Of a DNA stretch of 64,000 nt, positions 27,027 through 37,491 are shown piece after piece; the first letter of the stretch is position 1, and each line of letters starts with the position of its first letter. Both the position numbers and the translations under genes were made by a program. Under the pieces are notes generated by a model. That model ran no database searches, had not been told where the DNA came from, and saw nothing but the letters and a program-made list of their open reading frames with translations. The stretch is from Actinobacillus equuli (GTDB taxonomy: Bacteria; Pseudomonadota; Gammaproteobacteria; Enterobacterales; Pasteurellaceae). The DNA lies in NCBI RefSeq assembly GCF_900636745.1, contig NZ_LR134310.1, forward strand, positions 558,001 through 622,000, in the 5' to 3' direction.

Positions 27027-27848
27027 ATGAAACAATACCCACTTCTAGGCTTTATCGGCACCGGCAATATGGCATACGCCATCATTCAAGGCTTACTCAA
27101 AAGCCATTATCCCGCCTCGCAAATCATCGCTTGTAACAAAAGCAATATAGCTCGCCGAGCGGAATTACAAGCGGTTGGCATTGCAACAAATTTTACCAAC
27201 CACGAAGCAGTCGAACAGGCGGAAGTCGTTGTGTTAGCAGTCAAACCGCAAATGATGGCGGAAGTTTGCAGCGAATTTTCCAGCGTAGATTTTTCGGATA
27301 AAACCGTGATTTCTGTCGCAGCAGGGATTTCAGTAGATCGTTTAGAGCAGCTCTTACCCACTGCTAAAAATATCATCCGTACCATGCCGAATACCCCTTC
27401 GCTAATTGGTGAGGGAATGACCGGGTTATTTGCAAAAAAATCAGTAAATTCGACCGCTTGTCAATTTGCAGAGAGCTTAATGTCTGCGGTCGGAAAATGC
27501 TATTGGGTCGAACAAGAACAACAAATCAATCATATTATTGCGGTAACTGGTTCCAGCCCGGCGTATTTCTTCCGTTTTATGGAAGCAATGCAACAAAGTG
27601 CAATGCAAATGGGATTTAGCGAAGCTGATGCACGTTTACTAGTGCAACAAGCAGCGTTAGGCGCAGCAAAATTAGTCGAAGCAAATCCGAGTACTTCGCT
27701 TGCCACACTACGAGAGAACGTTACATCAAAAGGTGGAACAACAGCTCAAGCCTTAGCAGTATTTGAACAGCAAGCATTAGTAAAAATTGTTGATCAAGCG
27801 ATGTGGGCAGCCATTCACCGAGCAGAAGAAATGGAGCAACAGTTATGA
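27027..27848 (+). CDS. proC: Pyrroline-5-carboxylate reductase ProC
   Basis: Last step of proline synthesis: NAD(P)H-dependent reduction of pyrroline-5-carboxylate. In 273 residues, the Rossmann motif GFIGTGNMAYAI is at 8-19, AVKPQMM follows, and the C-terminal dimer domain carries TGSSPAYFFRFMEAM and the signature SKGGTTAQAL. An uptake sequence inside the gene near 27450 encodes the loop NSTACQF. Its TGA overlaps the ATG of the next gene (ATGA), so translation is coupled to the transporter. Confidence 0.96.
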   Translation: MKQYPLLGFIGTGNMAYAIIQGLLKSHYPASQIIACNKSNIARRAELQAVGIATNFTNHEAVEQAEVVVLAVKPQMMAEVCSEFSSVDFSDKTVISVAAGISVDRLEQLLPTAKNIIRTMPNTPSLIGEGMTGLFAKKSVNSTACQFAESLMSAVGKCYWVEQEQQINHIIAVTGSSPAYFFRFMEAMQQSAMQMGFSEADARLLVQQAALGAAKLVEANPSTSLATLRENVTSKGGTTAQALAVFEQQALVKIVDQAMWAAIHRAEEMEQQL

Positions 27849-29017
27849 TAAGGCCTACTCCTTTCCTGTGGTCGGCATTTAACTTTTTCGGTTTCTTTTG
27901 TGCTTTCGGCGTATTTTTACCATTTATGCCAGTATGGTTAAAACATCATGGCTATAGCACCGAGATGATCGGTTTACTCGCCTCATTCGGCTATCTATTC
28001 CGTTTTGCCGGCGGAATGCTGTCATCACAACAGGTTAAATCGTCCAATCAATTAATTCCAACCGCACGTGTGCTCACGTTATTAAATCTGATTGCGATTA
28101 TTCTCATTGTGTGGTCGGTAGATTCTATTTGGTTGCTATTCCCTGCGTTGATGCTTTTCCATATTTTTAACGCCGGTGCAATGCCTATCGGTGACAGCAT
28201 CGCTTCGCTTTGGCAACAACAAGTCGGCATTGATTACGGCAAAGCCCGTTTATTTGGCTCAATCGCTTTTGTGGTCGGCTCACTGAGTACCGGTTATTTA
28301 ACCGGCTGGCTGGGTGAAGGCTCAATTATTTGGATTATGTTCGGTTTCTTTATCTTATTAGGCTGTGGGCAATTACTTACACCTAAAGTCAGATTTGAAA
28401 ATCAACAAGATAAGAAATCTTCATCAAATCTCAGCTATTGGCAAATTCTCAAAGAACCAACTACGTTACGTATGATGTTTGCCGTTTCATTAATTCTTGG
28501 TTCACATGCCGCTTACTATATTTATAGTACGATTCATTGGTCGGCAGCCGGTATTTCCACCCAAACCAGCAGCTTGTTATGGGGCTTTGCGGTGTGTGCC
28601 GAAATTTTATTTTTCTTATTTTCCAACCGCTTATTTAAAGCGTGGCGAATTTCACATTTGATGATAATTGCAAGTTTGGTTGCGATTCTCCGTTGGTCGA
28701 TTTTAGCTTCAACCACTGAAATTACCCTATTAGCGATCTCACAAACATTTCATGCTATCACATTCGGTATGGCGCACTATGCGATGATTCGTTATATTTC
28801 CGCCCAAAATCCGGAAAAAATCACCAAATTGCAGGGCTTATATTTTGCGTTATCGAATTGTGGCTTTACGGCGATTTTTACCTTTATATCGGGCATGCTA
28901 TACCAAGATATACCCAACTTTGTCTTCTGGTTGATGGCGATTATCGTTGTGCCGGCAATTTTTATCGTGCCCAAAAAATTTGAGGTGAAACTAGTGCAAG
29001 GAGAAAATCATGTCTGA
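27845..29017 (+). CDS. Major facilitator superfamily transporter, HcaT-like
   Basis: Inner-membrane permease with twelve predicted helices over 390 residues. The first helix WSAFNFFGFFCAFGVFLPFMP and the loop GYSTEMIGLLASFGYLFRF match the MFS_1-like/HcaT (3-phenylpropionate permease) group; the GKARLFGSIAFVVGSL motif is also typical. The real substrate is unknown. ATG 27845 overlaps the proC stop and its end overlaps citC by 8 bp, so all three genes are one translationally linked unit. Confidence 0.85.
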   Translation: MIRPTPFLWSAFNFFGFFCAFGVFLPFMPVWLKHHGYSTEMIGLLASFGYLFRFAGGMLSSQQVKSSNQLIPTARVLTLLNLIAIILIVWSVDSIWLLFPALMLFHIFNAGAMPIGDSIASLWQQQVGIDYGKARLFGSIAFVVGSLSTGYLTGWLGEGSIIWIMFGFFILLGCGQLLTPKVRFENQQDKKSSSNLSYWQILKEPTTLRMMFAVSLILGSHAAYYIYSTIHWSAAGISTQTSSLLWGFAVCAEILFFLFSNRLFKAWRISHLMIIASLVAILRWSILASTTEITLLAISQTFHAITFGMAHYAMIRYISAQNPEKITKLQGLYFALSNCGFTAIFTFISGMLYQDIPNFVFWLMAIIVVPAIFIVPKKFEVKLVQGENHV

Positions 29018-30065
29018 ATATAGTATTGGCAAAGTATTTACTTCCGACAAAACCACTTATCAGGCAATTGATCAACTGCTCGAACAAGAAGGCATTCGTA
29101 GAGATAATAATCTTGATTACACCTGTGCGATGTATAACAACGATGATGAAGTGATTGCAACCGGCAGCTGTTTTTCAAATACGCTACGTTGCTTAGCGGT
29201 GTCTCATCAATATCAAGGCGAAGGTTTAATGAACCAAATTGTTACACATTTAATTAATGAACAATTTGAACGAGGTAATTCACATATTTTTCTCTATACC
29301 AAAACCTCCACCAGCCAATTTTTTGCTAGTTTAGGTTTTCACGAAATTGCCCATATAGAAGGGAAAATTTCCTTTATGGAAAATCAGCGCACCGGATTTG
29401 CAAATTATTTAGCAAATTTGACCGCTTGTAGTCCGGTTCCTCTCGCGACTCAACGGGTGGCGGCGATCGTAATGAATGCCAATCCGTTTACTTTGGGACA
29501 CCTTTATTTGGTAGAAAAAGCGGCAAGCGAAAACGATCTGGTACATCTCTTTATTGTGTCTGAAGATAAAAGTTTGGTTCCGTTTGCAGTTCGAAAACAA
29601 TTGGTAGAACAGGGTGTAGCACATTTAAACAATGTGATTTGTCATGAAAGTGGGTCTTATATTATTAGTTCGGCAACTTTCCCGAGTTACTTCCAAGAAA
29701 ACGATAATGCGGTCATTGAAAGTAATGCAATGCTCGATCTGCAAATTTTTACACGTATTGCCACTGCGTTAGGCATTCAACGTCGTTACGTTGGCGATGA
29801 GCCTTTTAGCCGAGTAACCAATATTTATAACCAAATTATGCAAGATAAATTACCAGAACAGAGCATCGAATGCGTTATCGTACCTCGCAAAGGAGTGAAC
29901 GAACAAATCATTAGCGCTTCTGCTGTTCGAGAGTTGATTAAAAATGGTGATTTCACTACGATGAAACAGATGGTACCGGCTTCTACATATCAATTTTTTA
30001 CCAGCGAAGCGGCAAAACCGGTTATTGCACGTATTCAAGCAACAGATAATGTAAGGCACTATTAA
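29010..30065 (+). CDS. citC: [Citrate (pro-3S)-lyase] ligase CitC, orphan copy
   Basis: Acetylates the phosphoribosyl-dephospho-CoA arm of citrate lyase acyl carrier protein using acetate and ATP. In 351 residues, a GNAT domain (about 1-125; HQYQGEGLMNQIVTHL) is followed by a nucleotidyltransferase domain with MNANPFTLGH near 152-161 and RYVGDEPFSRVT. No citD, citE, citF or citG lies near, although CitC normally acts only on that complex. The inter-domain linker (ANLTACS) is encoded by an uptake sequence. AAGGAG precedes the ATG. Confidence 0.9.
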   Translation: MSEYSIGKVFTSDKTTYQAIDQLLEQEGIRRDNNLDYTCAMYNNDDEVIATGSCFSNTLRCLAVSHQYQGEGLMNQIVTHLINEQFERGNSHIFLYTKTSTSQFFASLGFHEIAHIEGKISFMENQRTGFANYLANLTACSPVPLATQRVAAIVMNANPFTLGHLYLVEKAASENDLVHLFIVSEDKSLVPFAVRKQLVEQGVAHLNNVICHESGSYIISSATFPSYFQENDNAVIESNAMLDLQIFTRIATALGIQRRYVGDEPFSRVTNIYNQIMQDKLPEQSIECVIVPRKGVNEQIISASAVRELIKNGDFTTMKQMVPASTYQFFTSEAAKPVIARIQATDNVRHY

Positions 30066-30096
30066 AAAAGAAATGTAAAAAAGAAATGCTAAAAAA

Positions 30097-30141
30097 CAAG
30101 CGGTCATATTTTGCAAATTTCTTACAAAATATGACCGCTTG
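30097..30141. terminator. Bidirectional terminator, uptake-sequence pair
   Basis: A perfect 17-bp stem CAAGCGGTCATATTTTG (30097-30113) with its complement at 30125-30141 and an 11-nt loop. It lies between convergent citC and mnmA. The bases outside the core (CATATTTTG) differ from the usual CAAATTT on both arms. Confidence 0.85.
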
Positions 30142-30163
30142 CTTTATATAAGTAAGTTAATCC

Positions 30164-31333
30164 TTACTTCAATTGTTCTTCGATAACACCGCCACCTAAG
30201 CAAACTTCGCCTTGATAGAAAACCGCTGATTGTCCCGGTGTCACCGCAATTTGCGGCTCATCAAAGATCACTCGAATCGTATCATTATCCATCGGCTGAA
30301 TTTCACACGCGATATCCGTTTGACGATAACGTGTTTTGACCGTACAACGTAAATTTTCACGAATAGGCTGGCGATCTACCCAGTGTAGCTGAGTTGCGAT
30401 TAAACCGCTTGAAAGCAATGCTGAGTTATCATGGCCTTGTGCCACGACTAACACATTATTGATGAGATCTTTTTCGACCACATAAAACGGATCTTCGCTC
30501 AAGCCTTTTACCCCACCAATTCCTAAGCCTTTACGCTGACCGAGGGTGTGATACATTAAACCATCATGACGACCGACAACTTTACCGTCCACTGTTCTGA
30601 TTTCGCCCGGTTGTGCCGGTAAATAACGCGCTAAGAAATCTTTAAATTTACGTTCACCGATAAAACAAATACCGGTCGAATCTTTTTTCTTCGCTGTCGC
30701 TAAACCGAGATCCTCAGCAATTTGACGTACAATCGGTTTCTCAATATCACCCACCGGGAATAGGCTCTGTCCTACTTGCTTATGGCTTAACGTGTAAAGG
30801 AAATAACTTTGATCTTTATTTGCATCTAAACCACGTAATAATTGTGCGTTATTATCATCACCGCTACGACGTACGTAATGACCGGTTGCAATATAATCCG
30901 CACCTAAATCTTCCGCTGCATATTCTAAAAATGCTTTAAATTTAATTTCTTTATTACAAAGAATATCCGGATTTGGTGTACGACCCGCTTTATATTCGTT
31001 TAAGAAATGCTCGAAGACATTATCCCAATACTCTGCGGCAAAATTGATTTTATGCAGTCTCATGCCCAGTTTATCCGCCACCGCTTGAGCATCGGCTAAA
31101 TCCGCCGCTGCGGTACAATAATCAGTATCATCGTCTTCTTCCCAGTTCTTCATAAACAGGCCTTCAACTTGATAACCTTGTTGTTGCAGAATAAAAGCGG
31201 ATACTGATGAATCTACGCCACCGGACATTCCAATAATCACTTTCTTTTTCGCATTCTCCGCTAATTGCTCAGCGGTTAATTTAGCAAAGTGAGTATCATA
31301 AGTTTTTGAGCTAAGTTGAGTTTGATTTGTCAT
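30164..31333 (-). CDS. mnmA: tRNA-uridine 2-sulfurtransferase MnmA
   Basis: Thiolates U34 of tRNA Lys, Glu and Gln. The PP-loop GMSGGVDSS binds ATP; the two catalytic cysteines are in [12 protein letters not shown] and [16 protein letters not shown], and the IGGVKGL and central barrel regions fit. I start at ATG 31333 (GGGAG upstream), giving 389 residues; 11 more codons are open upstream but lack support. Convergent with citC across a strong hairpin. Confidence 0.96.
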   Translation of the reverse strand: MTNQTQLSSKTYDTHFAKLTAEQLAENAKKKVIIGMSGGVDSSVSAFILQQQGYQVEGLFMKNWEEDDDTDYCTAAADLADAQAVADKLGMRLHKINFAAEYWDNVFEHFLNEYKAGRTPNPDILCNKEIKFKAFLEYAAEDLGADYIATGHYVRRSGDDNNAQLLRGLDANKDQSYFLYTLSHKQVGQSLFPVGDIEKPIVRQIAEDLGLATAKKKDSTGICFIGERKFKDFLARYLPAQPGEIRTVDGKVVGRHDGLMYHTLGQRKGLGIGGVKGLSEDPFYVVEKDLINNVLVVAQGHDNSALLSSGLIATQLHWVDRQPIRENLRCTVKTRYRQTDIACEIQPMDNDTIRVIFDEPQIAVTPGQSAVFYQGEVCLGGGVIEEQLK

Positions 31334-31416
31334 AATTCTCCCGTAACTTCGGTTAAGGCGAAGCACATTGGTTGGTTTAACAGATAGGTAAGTATTTACT
31401 TACACATATAGAAAAC

Positions 31417-31439
31417 GGCACAAACCGAATGTTTGTGCC
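31417..31439 (-). terminator. Hairpin between nqrM and mnmA
   Basis: GGCACAAAC (31417-31425) and its complement (31431-31439) form a 9-bp stem with a 5-nt loop, followed on the minus strand by GTTTTC. With the uptake pair at 31453-31494 it makes a double terminator after the nqr-apbE-nqrM genes. Confidence 0.65.
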
Positions 31440-31452
31440 ATTAAAATATTGC

Positions 31453-31494
31453 AAGCGGTCAAATTTGCAAAAAGTTTTACAAATTCAACCGCTT
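31453..31494. terminator. Uptake-sequence pair after nqrM
   Basis: AAGCGGTCAAATTTG (31453-31467) faces CAAATTCAACCGCTT (31480-31494). Thirteen of fifteen positions pair. It lies 20 bp after the nqrM stop. Confidence 0.7.
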
Positions 31495-31513
31495 ATCCTA
31501 TTCATTTGTTCAA

Positions 31514-31759
31514 TTATTTTACTTCGTAAAATTGCGGTTCTTTGCTGAAACGTGCCACTTCTTCAGGATCAGCCGTACCGTCCGCCATTTTAGCTTTTAG
31601 ATTGTCACAAGGCTCTTCACAGTCACACATTTTTTTCATACCTAATGCGGTAATTCCACCACAGCTGCCTTTGATTGTTTTTCCTTTTACGATAAAACCA
31701 ATCGACATTGCAAAAATCACAGCAATAAAAAAGCCGAAAGTAATTAATAATGTTTCCAT
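31514..31759 (-). CDS. nqrM: Na+-NQR maturation factor NqrM
   Basis: A small membrane protein (81 residues) with one N-terminal helix (about 5-25) and a cysteine-rich tail, GSCGGITALGMKKMCDCEEPCDN near 32-52. NqrM (DUF539) is needed for assembly of the iron centre between NqrD and NqrE. It follows apbE by 12 bp, as in other Na+-NQR clusters. The C33, C45, C47 and C51 pattern is conserved in the family. Confidence 0.92.
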   Translation of the reverse strand: METLLITFGFFIAVIFAMSIGFIVKGKTIKGSCGGITALGMKKMCDCEEPCDNLKAKMADGTADPEEVARFSKEPQFYEVK

Positions 31760-31771
31760 TGTTTACTCCAA

Positions 31772-32812
31772 TTATTTTTGGTTAATTAATTTTTCAAATT
31801 CGCTCGACATTTTAGTTTCAAATGCTTCGCCGTTCTTAATAATCAGGAAAACCGCTAACTTTTCACGTTCAGCTACTTCCAGCGCTTTTTCTGGTCCTAA
31901 TACGAATAAGCCGGTTGATAAACCATCTGCCGTCATTGTTGTTGGAGCAAATACGGTAATCGAGGCTAATTTATGGCTAACTGGACGCAGTTCTTTCGGA
32001 TTAATAATATGTGAAAGACGGTTACCCTGCTCGTCTTCGAAATAATTGCGGTAATTACCGGAAGTCGCCATACCCAAATTATGTAATGGAACAGTAATCT
32101 GTGCCGCTTGCCCTTGTGCTAATGTTGGCTGCTCAATCGCAATACGCCAATCGACGCCTTGTAAATTTTTCCCTTTACCACGCAACTCGCCACCGATTTC
32201 CACCAAGTAATTCGCCAAACCGAGACTTTCCAGATGTTCCGCCAATTTATCTACGCCAAAACCTTTTGCGATGGAAGAAAGATCTAAATAAAGGTTAGGC
32301 ACCAATTTTGTCAATGACGGTTTTTCACCTGTAGTTAACTTCAGTTTTTCAATACCAACCGATTTTGCTCGTTCAGCAATTTGTTCTGCTGAAGGCACTT
32401 TATTTAAACGTTTGTCCGGTCCAAAACCCCATAAGTTAACTAAAGGCCCAACCGTGACATCTAACGCCCCTTCAGTCACTTTATTTAATCGCATCGCTTC
32501 TGCCACCACTTTTGCAAAATCCGATGGAATTTCAACCGCTTGTCCAACTTGGCTCAGCTGATTAAAGTGGCTAATTTGTGACGATTTCTGGTAAGTCGAC
32601 ATCTCATTATTGACTGTTACCAATAAACTATCTAATTGCTTTTGTAACTCGTCTGGTGCAACTAAGTCTTCAACTTTACCGTCATCAATATATTTGACTG
32701 TATAAGTTGTTCCCATCGTTTTACCTTGTAAGGTAATTTGCTCCGGAGCTTTATTACAAGCGGTTAAAAAAATTGCCGACATTGCAAAAATTAAAATAGA
32801 TTTAAGTTTCAA
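31772..32812 (-). CDS. apbE: FAD:protein FMN transferase ApbE (lipoprotein)
   Basis: Attaches FMN through a phosphoester to threonine in NqrB and NqrC, and to the homologous Rnf subunits. The 346-residue protein has a lipoprotein signal with lipobox LTAC (Cys at 19), then TMGTTYTVKY, GALDVTVGPLVNLWGFGP and LDLSSIAKGFGVDKLAEHL, all ApbE hallmarks; it acts in the periplasm. Translation starts with TTG at 32812, supported by AAGAGG upstream. It is the only flavin transferase in the window. A strong hairpin separates it from nqrF. Confidence 0.94.
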   Translation of the reverse strand: MKLKSILIFAMSAIFLTACNKAPEQITLQGKTMGTTYTVKYIDDGKVEDLVAPDELQKQLDSLLVTVNNEMSTYQKSSQISHFNQLSQVGQAVEIPSDFAKVVAEAMRLNKVTEGALDVTVGPLVNLWGFGPDKRLNKVPSAEQIAERAKSVGIEKLKLTTGEKPSLTKLVPNLYLDLSSIAKGFGVDKLAEHLESLGLANYLVEIGGELRGKGKNLQGVDWRIAIEQPTLAQGQAAQITVPLHNLGMATSGNYRNYFEDEQGNRLSHIINPKELRPVSHKLASITVFAPTTMTADGLSTGLFVLGPEKALEVAEREKLAVFLIIKNGEAFETKMSSEFEKLINQK

Positions 32813-32936
32813 ATTAAACCTCTTTATTTTAGTAGGTAAGATTTACGGACGAATACATCACTTCGCCCTAACAAAAGAAATTACTATTGAAAAAGACTGC
32901 AACAGCAAACTTTTTCACTAATAATTTAAAGCACTT

Positions 32937-32980
32937 CAAGCGGTGTGATTTACAAAAAACTTTGCAAATCACACCGCTTG
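32937..32980. terminator. Perfect uptake-type hairpin between nqrF and apbE
   Basis: CAAGCGGTGTGATTT (32937-32951) pairs perfectly with its complement (32966-32980) around a 14-nt loop. Both arms carry GTGTGA instead of the usual GTCAAA. It lies 37 bp past the nqrF stop, so apbE-nqrM may rely on read-through or a separate promoter. Confidence 0.75.
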
Positions 32981-33017
32981 TAAATCTGGGCGCATTTACA
33001 CCCTGTTCGATTTGGTA

Positions 33018-34247
33018 TTAACCACCGAAATCATCTAATAAGATGTTTTCGTCTTCAACACCTAAGCTCTTCAGCATACCGATTACCGCTGCGTTCATCA
33101 CTGGTGGACCACACATATAGTATTCACAGTCTTCCGGCGCTTCATGATTTTTCAGATAGTTCTCATAAAGTACGTTGTGAATAAAGCCTGTGTAACCTGT
33201 CCAGTTATCTTCCGGTAACGCATCTGAAAGTGCTACGTGCCATACGAAGTTATCGTTTTCAGCCGCTAATTGGTCAAAGTCTTCTTGATAGAAGATTTCA
33301 CGTTTAGAACGAGCACCATACCAGAATGACATTTTACGTTTAGATTTTAAACGTTTTAATTGGTCAAAGATATGTGAACGCATTGGCGCCATACCAGCAC
33401 CACCACCGATAAATACCATTTCGTTGTCGGTATCTTTCGCGAAGAATTCACCGAACGGACCAGAAATCGTTACTTTATCACCTGCTTTTAATGACCAAAT
33501 GTATGAAGACATTTGACCCGGTGGAACATCTGGGTTACGTGGTGGAGGCGTTGCAATACGCACGTTTAGCATAATGATGCCTTTCTCTTCCGGATATGAA
33601 GCCATTGAGTAAGCACGAATAATATGCTCGTCTACTTTTGACACATAACGCCATAAGTTAAATTTATCCCAGTCTTCGTGATACTCTTTCGGAATATCGA
33701 AGTCTTTATAGTTAACTGTATGAGGTTCCGCTTCAATTTGGATATAACCACCCGCACGGAAAGGTACTTCTTCACCTTCAGGAATTTGAAGTTTAAGCTC
33801 TTTGATGAAGGTTGCTTTGTTATCGTTAGAAATAACGGTACATTCCCATTTTTTCACACCAAAGATTTCTTCCGGAAGTTCAACATCCATTGAAGATTTT
33901 ACGTTTACCTGACACGCTAAACGCCAACCTTCTTTCGCTTCTTTCTTCGAAATGTGCGATAACTCGGTTGGAAGAATTTCACCGCCGCCAGATTTTACTT
34001 GTACTTTACATTGACCGCATGAGCCGCCGCCGCCACAAGCTGACGATACGAAAATACCTTTGCTCGCTAAAGCACCAAGTAATTTACCACCCGCCGGAAG
34101 TGTAATGCCTTTTTCCGGATCGTTATTGATTGAGATGGTAATATCACCTGAATCGACTAATTTTGATTTAGCGAAAAGAATGATCACCGCAAGCACTAAT
34201 ACAAGAGCAGTAAATGCGATAATACCGAAAATAAAATTACTATCCAC
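33018..34247 (-). CDS. nqrF: Na+-translocating NADH:quinone reductase subunit F
   Basis: Electron-entry subunit that oxidises NADH. In 409 residues there is one N-terminal helix (about 5-25), a plant-type [2Fe-2S] domain with [14 protein letters not shown] and ACQVNV, then an FAD/NADH reductase domain with [28 protein letters not shown] and the terminal [16 protein letters not shown]. The start is GTG at 34247, with AAGGAG at the right distance. It lies 10 bp after nqrE. Confidence 0.97.
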   Translation of the reverse strand: MDSNFIFGIIAFTALVLVLAVIILFAKSKLVDSGDITISINNDPEKGITLPAGGKLLGALASKGIFVSSACGGGGSCGQCKVQVKSGGGEILPTELSHISKKEAKEGWRLACQVNVKSSMDVELPEEIFGVKKWECTVISNDNKATFIKELKLQIPEGEEVPFRAGGYIQIEAEPHTVNYKDFDIPKEYHEDWDKFNLWRYVSKVDEHIIRAYSMASYPEEKGIIMLNVRIATPPPRNPDVPPGQMSSYIWSLKAGDKVTISGPFGEFFAKDTDNEMVFIGGGAGMAPMRSHIFDQLKRLKSKRKMSFWYGARSKREIFYQEDFDQLAAENDNFVWHVALSDALPEDNWTGYTGFIHNVLYENYLKNHEAPEDCEYYMCGPPVMNAAVIGMLKSLGVEDENILLDDFGG

Positions 34248-34257
34248 GATATGCTCC

Positions 34258-34854
34258 TTATAATTGAATGCCTGAGAATGACATGAAGCCTAACGCCATT
34301 AAGCCAACAGTGATAAAGGTAATACCTAAACCACGTAAACCTGCCGGAACATCAGAATATTTCATTTTTTCAGTTAAACCTGCAAGCGCAACGATTGCTA
34401 ACATCCAACCCGTACCGGCACCGATACCATAAACCACAGATTCCGTGAAATTGTATTCACGTTGAACCATGAATGATACACCACCGAAGATTGCACAGTT
34501 TACGGTAATCAACGGTAAGAAGATACCTAATGCGCTATATAATGCCGGGAAGAACTTATCCAAAATCATTTCTAAGATTTGAACAAGTGCTGCAATCACA
34601 CCGATGAACGTGATGAAGTTTAAGAAACTTAAATCCACACCTTCAACAAGTGCGCCGTCTTTTAATACGTGTGTATAAACTAATTGGTTAGCCGGTACCG
34701 CAATACCTAATACTACGATTACCGCAATACCTAAACCAAAAGCAGTTGAAACTTTCTTAGACACCGCAAGGAATGTACACATACCAAGGAAGAAAGAAAG
34801 TGCCATATTCTCAATGAATACAGACTTAACAAATAGACTTAAATAATGTTCCAT
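34258..34854 (-). CDS. nqrE: Na+-NQR subunit E
   Basis: Integral membrane subunit homologous to RnfA, 198 residues, six helices. Hallmarks are [15 protein letters not shown] and [13 protein letters not shown], whose cysteines are the likely ligands of the intramembrane iron centre shared with NqrD. It lies 1 bp after nqrD and 10 bp before nqrF. Confidence 0.97.
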   Translation of the reverse strand: MEHYLSLFVKSVFIENMALSFFLGMCTFLAVSKKVSTAFGLGIAVIVVLGIAVPANQLVYTHVLKDGALVEGVDLSFLNFITFIGVIAALVQILEMILDKFFPALYSALGIFLPLITVNCAIFGGVSFMVQREYNFTESVVYGIGAGTGWMLAIVALAGLTEKMKYSDVPAGLRGLGITFITVGLMALGFMSFSGIQL

Positions 34855-34855
34855 C

Positions 34856-35479
34856 TTATTTCTCCACTTGCTCTGGTTTCCAGGTACGAATTCCCCAAAT
34901 CACAAAACCGATAATGAAGAACGCACTTGGCGCTAATAAGAATAAACCGTTTGCTTGATACCAACCGCCGTTTTGAACAGTTTCTAATACGGTAATACCG
35001 AAGATTTTACCTGAACCGATTAATTCACGGAAAAATGCCACGATGATTAACATCGCACCGTAACCTAAACCGTTACCAATACCGTCAACGAAACTTTCTA
35101 CCGGACCTGATTTCATTGCAAATGCTTCAGCACGACCCATTACGATACAGTTAGTAATGATAAGACCTACGAATACAGAAAGCTGTTTCGATAAGTCATA
35201 TGCATACGCACGTAAAATTTGGTCAACTAAGATTACAAGTGATGCAATGATAGCCATTTGTACAATGATACGAATACTATTAGGAATAAAGTTACGAATC
35301 ATTGAAATAAACATACTAGAGAAAGCAGTAACTAAACTTACTGCAATCGCCATTACTACCGCAGTTTGTAACTGAGTAGTTACCGCTAATGCAGAACAGA
35401 TACCTAAGATCTGTAATGCAATCGGGTTGTTATCCGCGATTGGAGATAACAATAACTTTTTAAGATTGTTACTCGCCAT
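34856..35479 (-). CDS. nqrD: Na+-NQR subunit D
   Basis: Integral membrane subunit homologous to RnfE, 207 residues, six helices. The [16 protein letters not shown] and [20 protein letters not shown] blocks carry the two conserved cysteines. The ATG shares a base with the nqrC stop (TAATG). Confidence 0.97.
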   Translation of the reverse strand: MASNNLKKLLLSPIADNNPIALQILGICSALAVTTQLQTAVVMAIAVSLVTAFSSMFISMIRNFIPNSIRIIVQMAIIASLVILVDQILRAYAYDLSKQLSVFVGLIITNCIVMGRAEAFAMKSGPVESFVDGIGNGLGYGAMLIIVAFFRELIGSGKIFGITVLETVQNGGWYQANGLFLLAPSAFFIIGFVIWGIRTWKPEQVEK

Positions 35480-36252
35480 TAGTTAGCTCCCATTGCTGCT
35501 TTGAATTTCGCTAAATATGGACCGAAACCGTTAGCACCGAACCAATATTTGAATGAGCCGTCAACACCGTTTGAAGTTAATGTTGCACCAGATAAGCCGT
35601 CAATACCGTGATCTTTATCTGCTGAAGCACCTTTACCAACGGTTAATGCCACTTCATTGTTTGCGTTGAATAATTTCTTACCTACAAAGTTTTTCTGCCA
35701 GTTAGGGTTAGCGATTTCGCCGCCAAGACCCGCAGTTTCACCTTGTTCATAGTAAGTAATACCATTTACGGTGTTCGCATCTGGTTGAACCGCAACAAAG
35801 CCGTACATAATTGACCATAAACCGTTACCGTACATAGGAAGTACGACTTGGCTTACTTTACCCGCTTCGTCTTTTACTAAATAAACTTCCGCATATTTAG
35901 CGCGTACTTTGATGTTCGCTTTATCATCAGCCGGATTGATCGCTACGTTTTGTGCAGGATCTTTCGCAGCTACTTTCGCATCAAAGTTTGCTACACCTTC
36001 AACATAATCACCGGTCGCTAAATCAACGATTTTAGGTTCGATGAATTTCGCATAGGTTTCTTGCACGTTTGTATTTGGCTGCATTAAACCTGCTGCTTGT
36101 AAAATGTTCTTTTGTTTATCAAGCACTTTCTGAATATCTTGCGTAGGTTTAAGCAATACTGCCGCACCCGCTACGATAAGAGAACAGATTAAACTTAATA
36201 ACACAACAACGGTTAAAGTACCGCCTACGCTATCTTTATTAAATTTAGCCAT
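35479..36252 (-). CDS. nqrC: Na+-NQR subunit C (FMN-carrying)
   Basis: Periplasmic flavoprotein subunit anchored by one N-terminal helix (about residues 10-32), 257 residues. The FMN attachment site is [10 protein letters not shown] near residues 222-231, the second Thr being the acceptor. [31 protein letters not shown] is the other family mark. It lies 2 bp after nqrB. Confidence 0.97.
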   Translation of the reverse strand: MAKFNKDSVGGTLTVVVLLSLICSLIVAGAAVLLKPTQDIQKVLDKQKNILQAAGLMQPNTNVQETYAKFIEPKIVDLATGDYVEGVANFDAKVAAKDPAQNVAINPADDKANIKVRAKYAEVYLVKDEAGKVSQVVLPMYGNGLWSIMYGFVAVQPDANTVNGITYYEQGETAGLGGEIANPNWQKNFVGKKLFNANNEVALTVGKGASADKDHGIDGLSGATLTSNGVDGSFKYWFGANGFGPYLAKFKAAMGAN

Positions 36253-36254
36253 TT

Positions 36255-37487
36255 TTATGCCGCCTTCGCTTTTCTACGTTTGATGTTGCCTTGAACTACT
36301 AAGTAGTCGAAGATCGGAGCAAATAAGTTAGCGAATAAGATTGCTAACATCATACCTTCCGGATACGCTGGGTTTGCTACACGGATAACAACACACATCA
36401 CACCGATTAACGCACCGTACCACCATTTACCTTTGTTAGTAAATGCCGCTGATACAGGGTCTGTTGCCATGAAGAACATACCTAATGCGAAACCGCCTAA
36501 CACTAAGTGCCAATGCCATGGCATTGAGAATAGTGGATTTGTGTCTGAACCGATTAAGTTGAATACGGTTGCTGTTGCCGCCATACCAACAAATACGCCG
36601 GCAATAATGCGCCATGAAGCAATACGTGTGAACACGATAATTGCCGCACCAATCATTAACATAAGTGTTGAAACTTCACCGATTGAACCAGGAATATTAC
36701 CTAAGAAAGCATCCATCCAAGTAATTTCTTGACCGGTTACTGCGTGTTTAAGCGCACCTTGACCGCCTTGCGCCCATTGTGAAAGCGCTGTTGCACCAGA
36801 GAAGCCGTCCGCAGCAGTCCACACTAAGTCACCTGAAATCTGTGCCGGATAAGCGAAGAATAAAAACGCACGACCCGCTAATGCCGGGTTCATAAAGTTT
36901 TTACCTACACCACCGAATACTTCTTTCGCAACCACAACACCGAAGGTTGTAGCAAGCGCCGCTTGCCATAATGGTAATGTTGGTGGAACGATTAACGCTA
37001 ATAAGATAGAAGTAACAAAGAAACCTTCATTAATTTCATGCTTACGCACCATTGCAAATACGACTTCCCAGAAACCACCTACAAGGAAAACCGTTAAGTA
37101 GATAGGAAGGAAATAAGTCGCACCAAGAAGCATTTTACTGCCCCAACCTGCATCGGCGGTTAAGGTTGCACCTAATGCATCTGAAAAACCGTAATGCCAG
37201 TTACTTGCGATTGAATCCGCTAATGTACCTAAATGGCTTGTTGCAAGAATTGCTTGCGCACCCACGTTATACATACCCCAGAACATTGCCGGGAATAACG
37301 CTAACCATACGATAATCATCATACGTTTAGAATCTAACGCATCACGTACGTGTGAATCTTTACGAGTCACAGTACCCGGTGTATAAAGAATGGTATATGT
37401 CGCTTCAAAAAGCGTGTACCATTTCTCATATTTTCCACCTTTGTGAAACGCAGGTTCCATCTTTTCAAAAAGATTTTTTAAACCCAT
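36255..37487 (-). CDS. nqrB: Na+-NQR subunit B (FMN-carrying)
   Basis: Large membrane subunit with about ten helices, 410 residues, carrying covalent FMN and lining the sodium path. The flavinylated threonine is expected in [10 protein letters not shown]. Other marks are [24 protein letters not shown] and [19 protein letters not shown]. It lies 4 bp after nqrA. Confidence 0.97.
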   Translation of the reverse strand: MGLKNLFEKMEPAFHKGGKYEKWYTLFEATYTILYTPGTVTRKDSHVRDALDSKRMMIIVWLALFPAMFWGMYNVGAQAILATSHLGTLADSIASNWHYGFSDALGATLTADAGWGSKMLLGATYFLPIYLTVFLVGGFWEVVFAMVRKHEINEGFFVTSILLALIVPPTLPLWQAALATTFGVVVAKEVFGGVGKNFMNPALAGRAFLFFAYPAQISGDLVWTAADGFSGATALSQWAQGGQGALKHAVTGQEITWMDAFLGNIPGSIGEVSTLMLMIGAAIIVFTRIASWRIIAGVFVGMAATATVFNLIGSDTNPLFSMPWHWHLVLGGFALGMFFMATDPVSAAFTNKGKWWYGALIGVMCVVIRVANPAYPEGMMLAILFANLFAPIFDYLVVQGNIKRRKAKAA

Positions 37488-37491
37488 TTTA

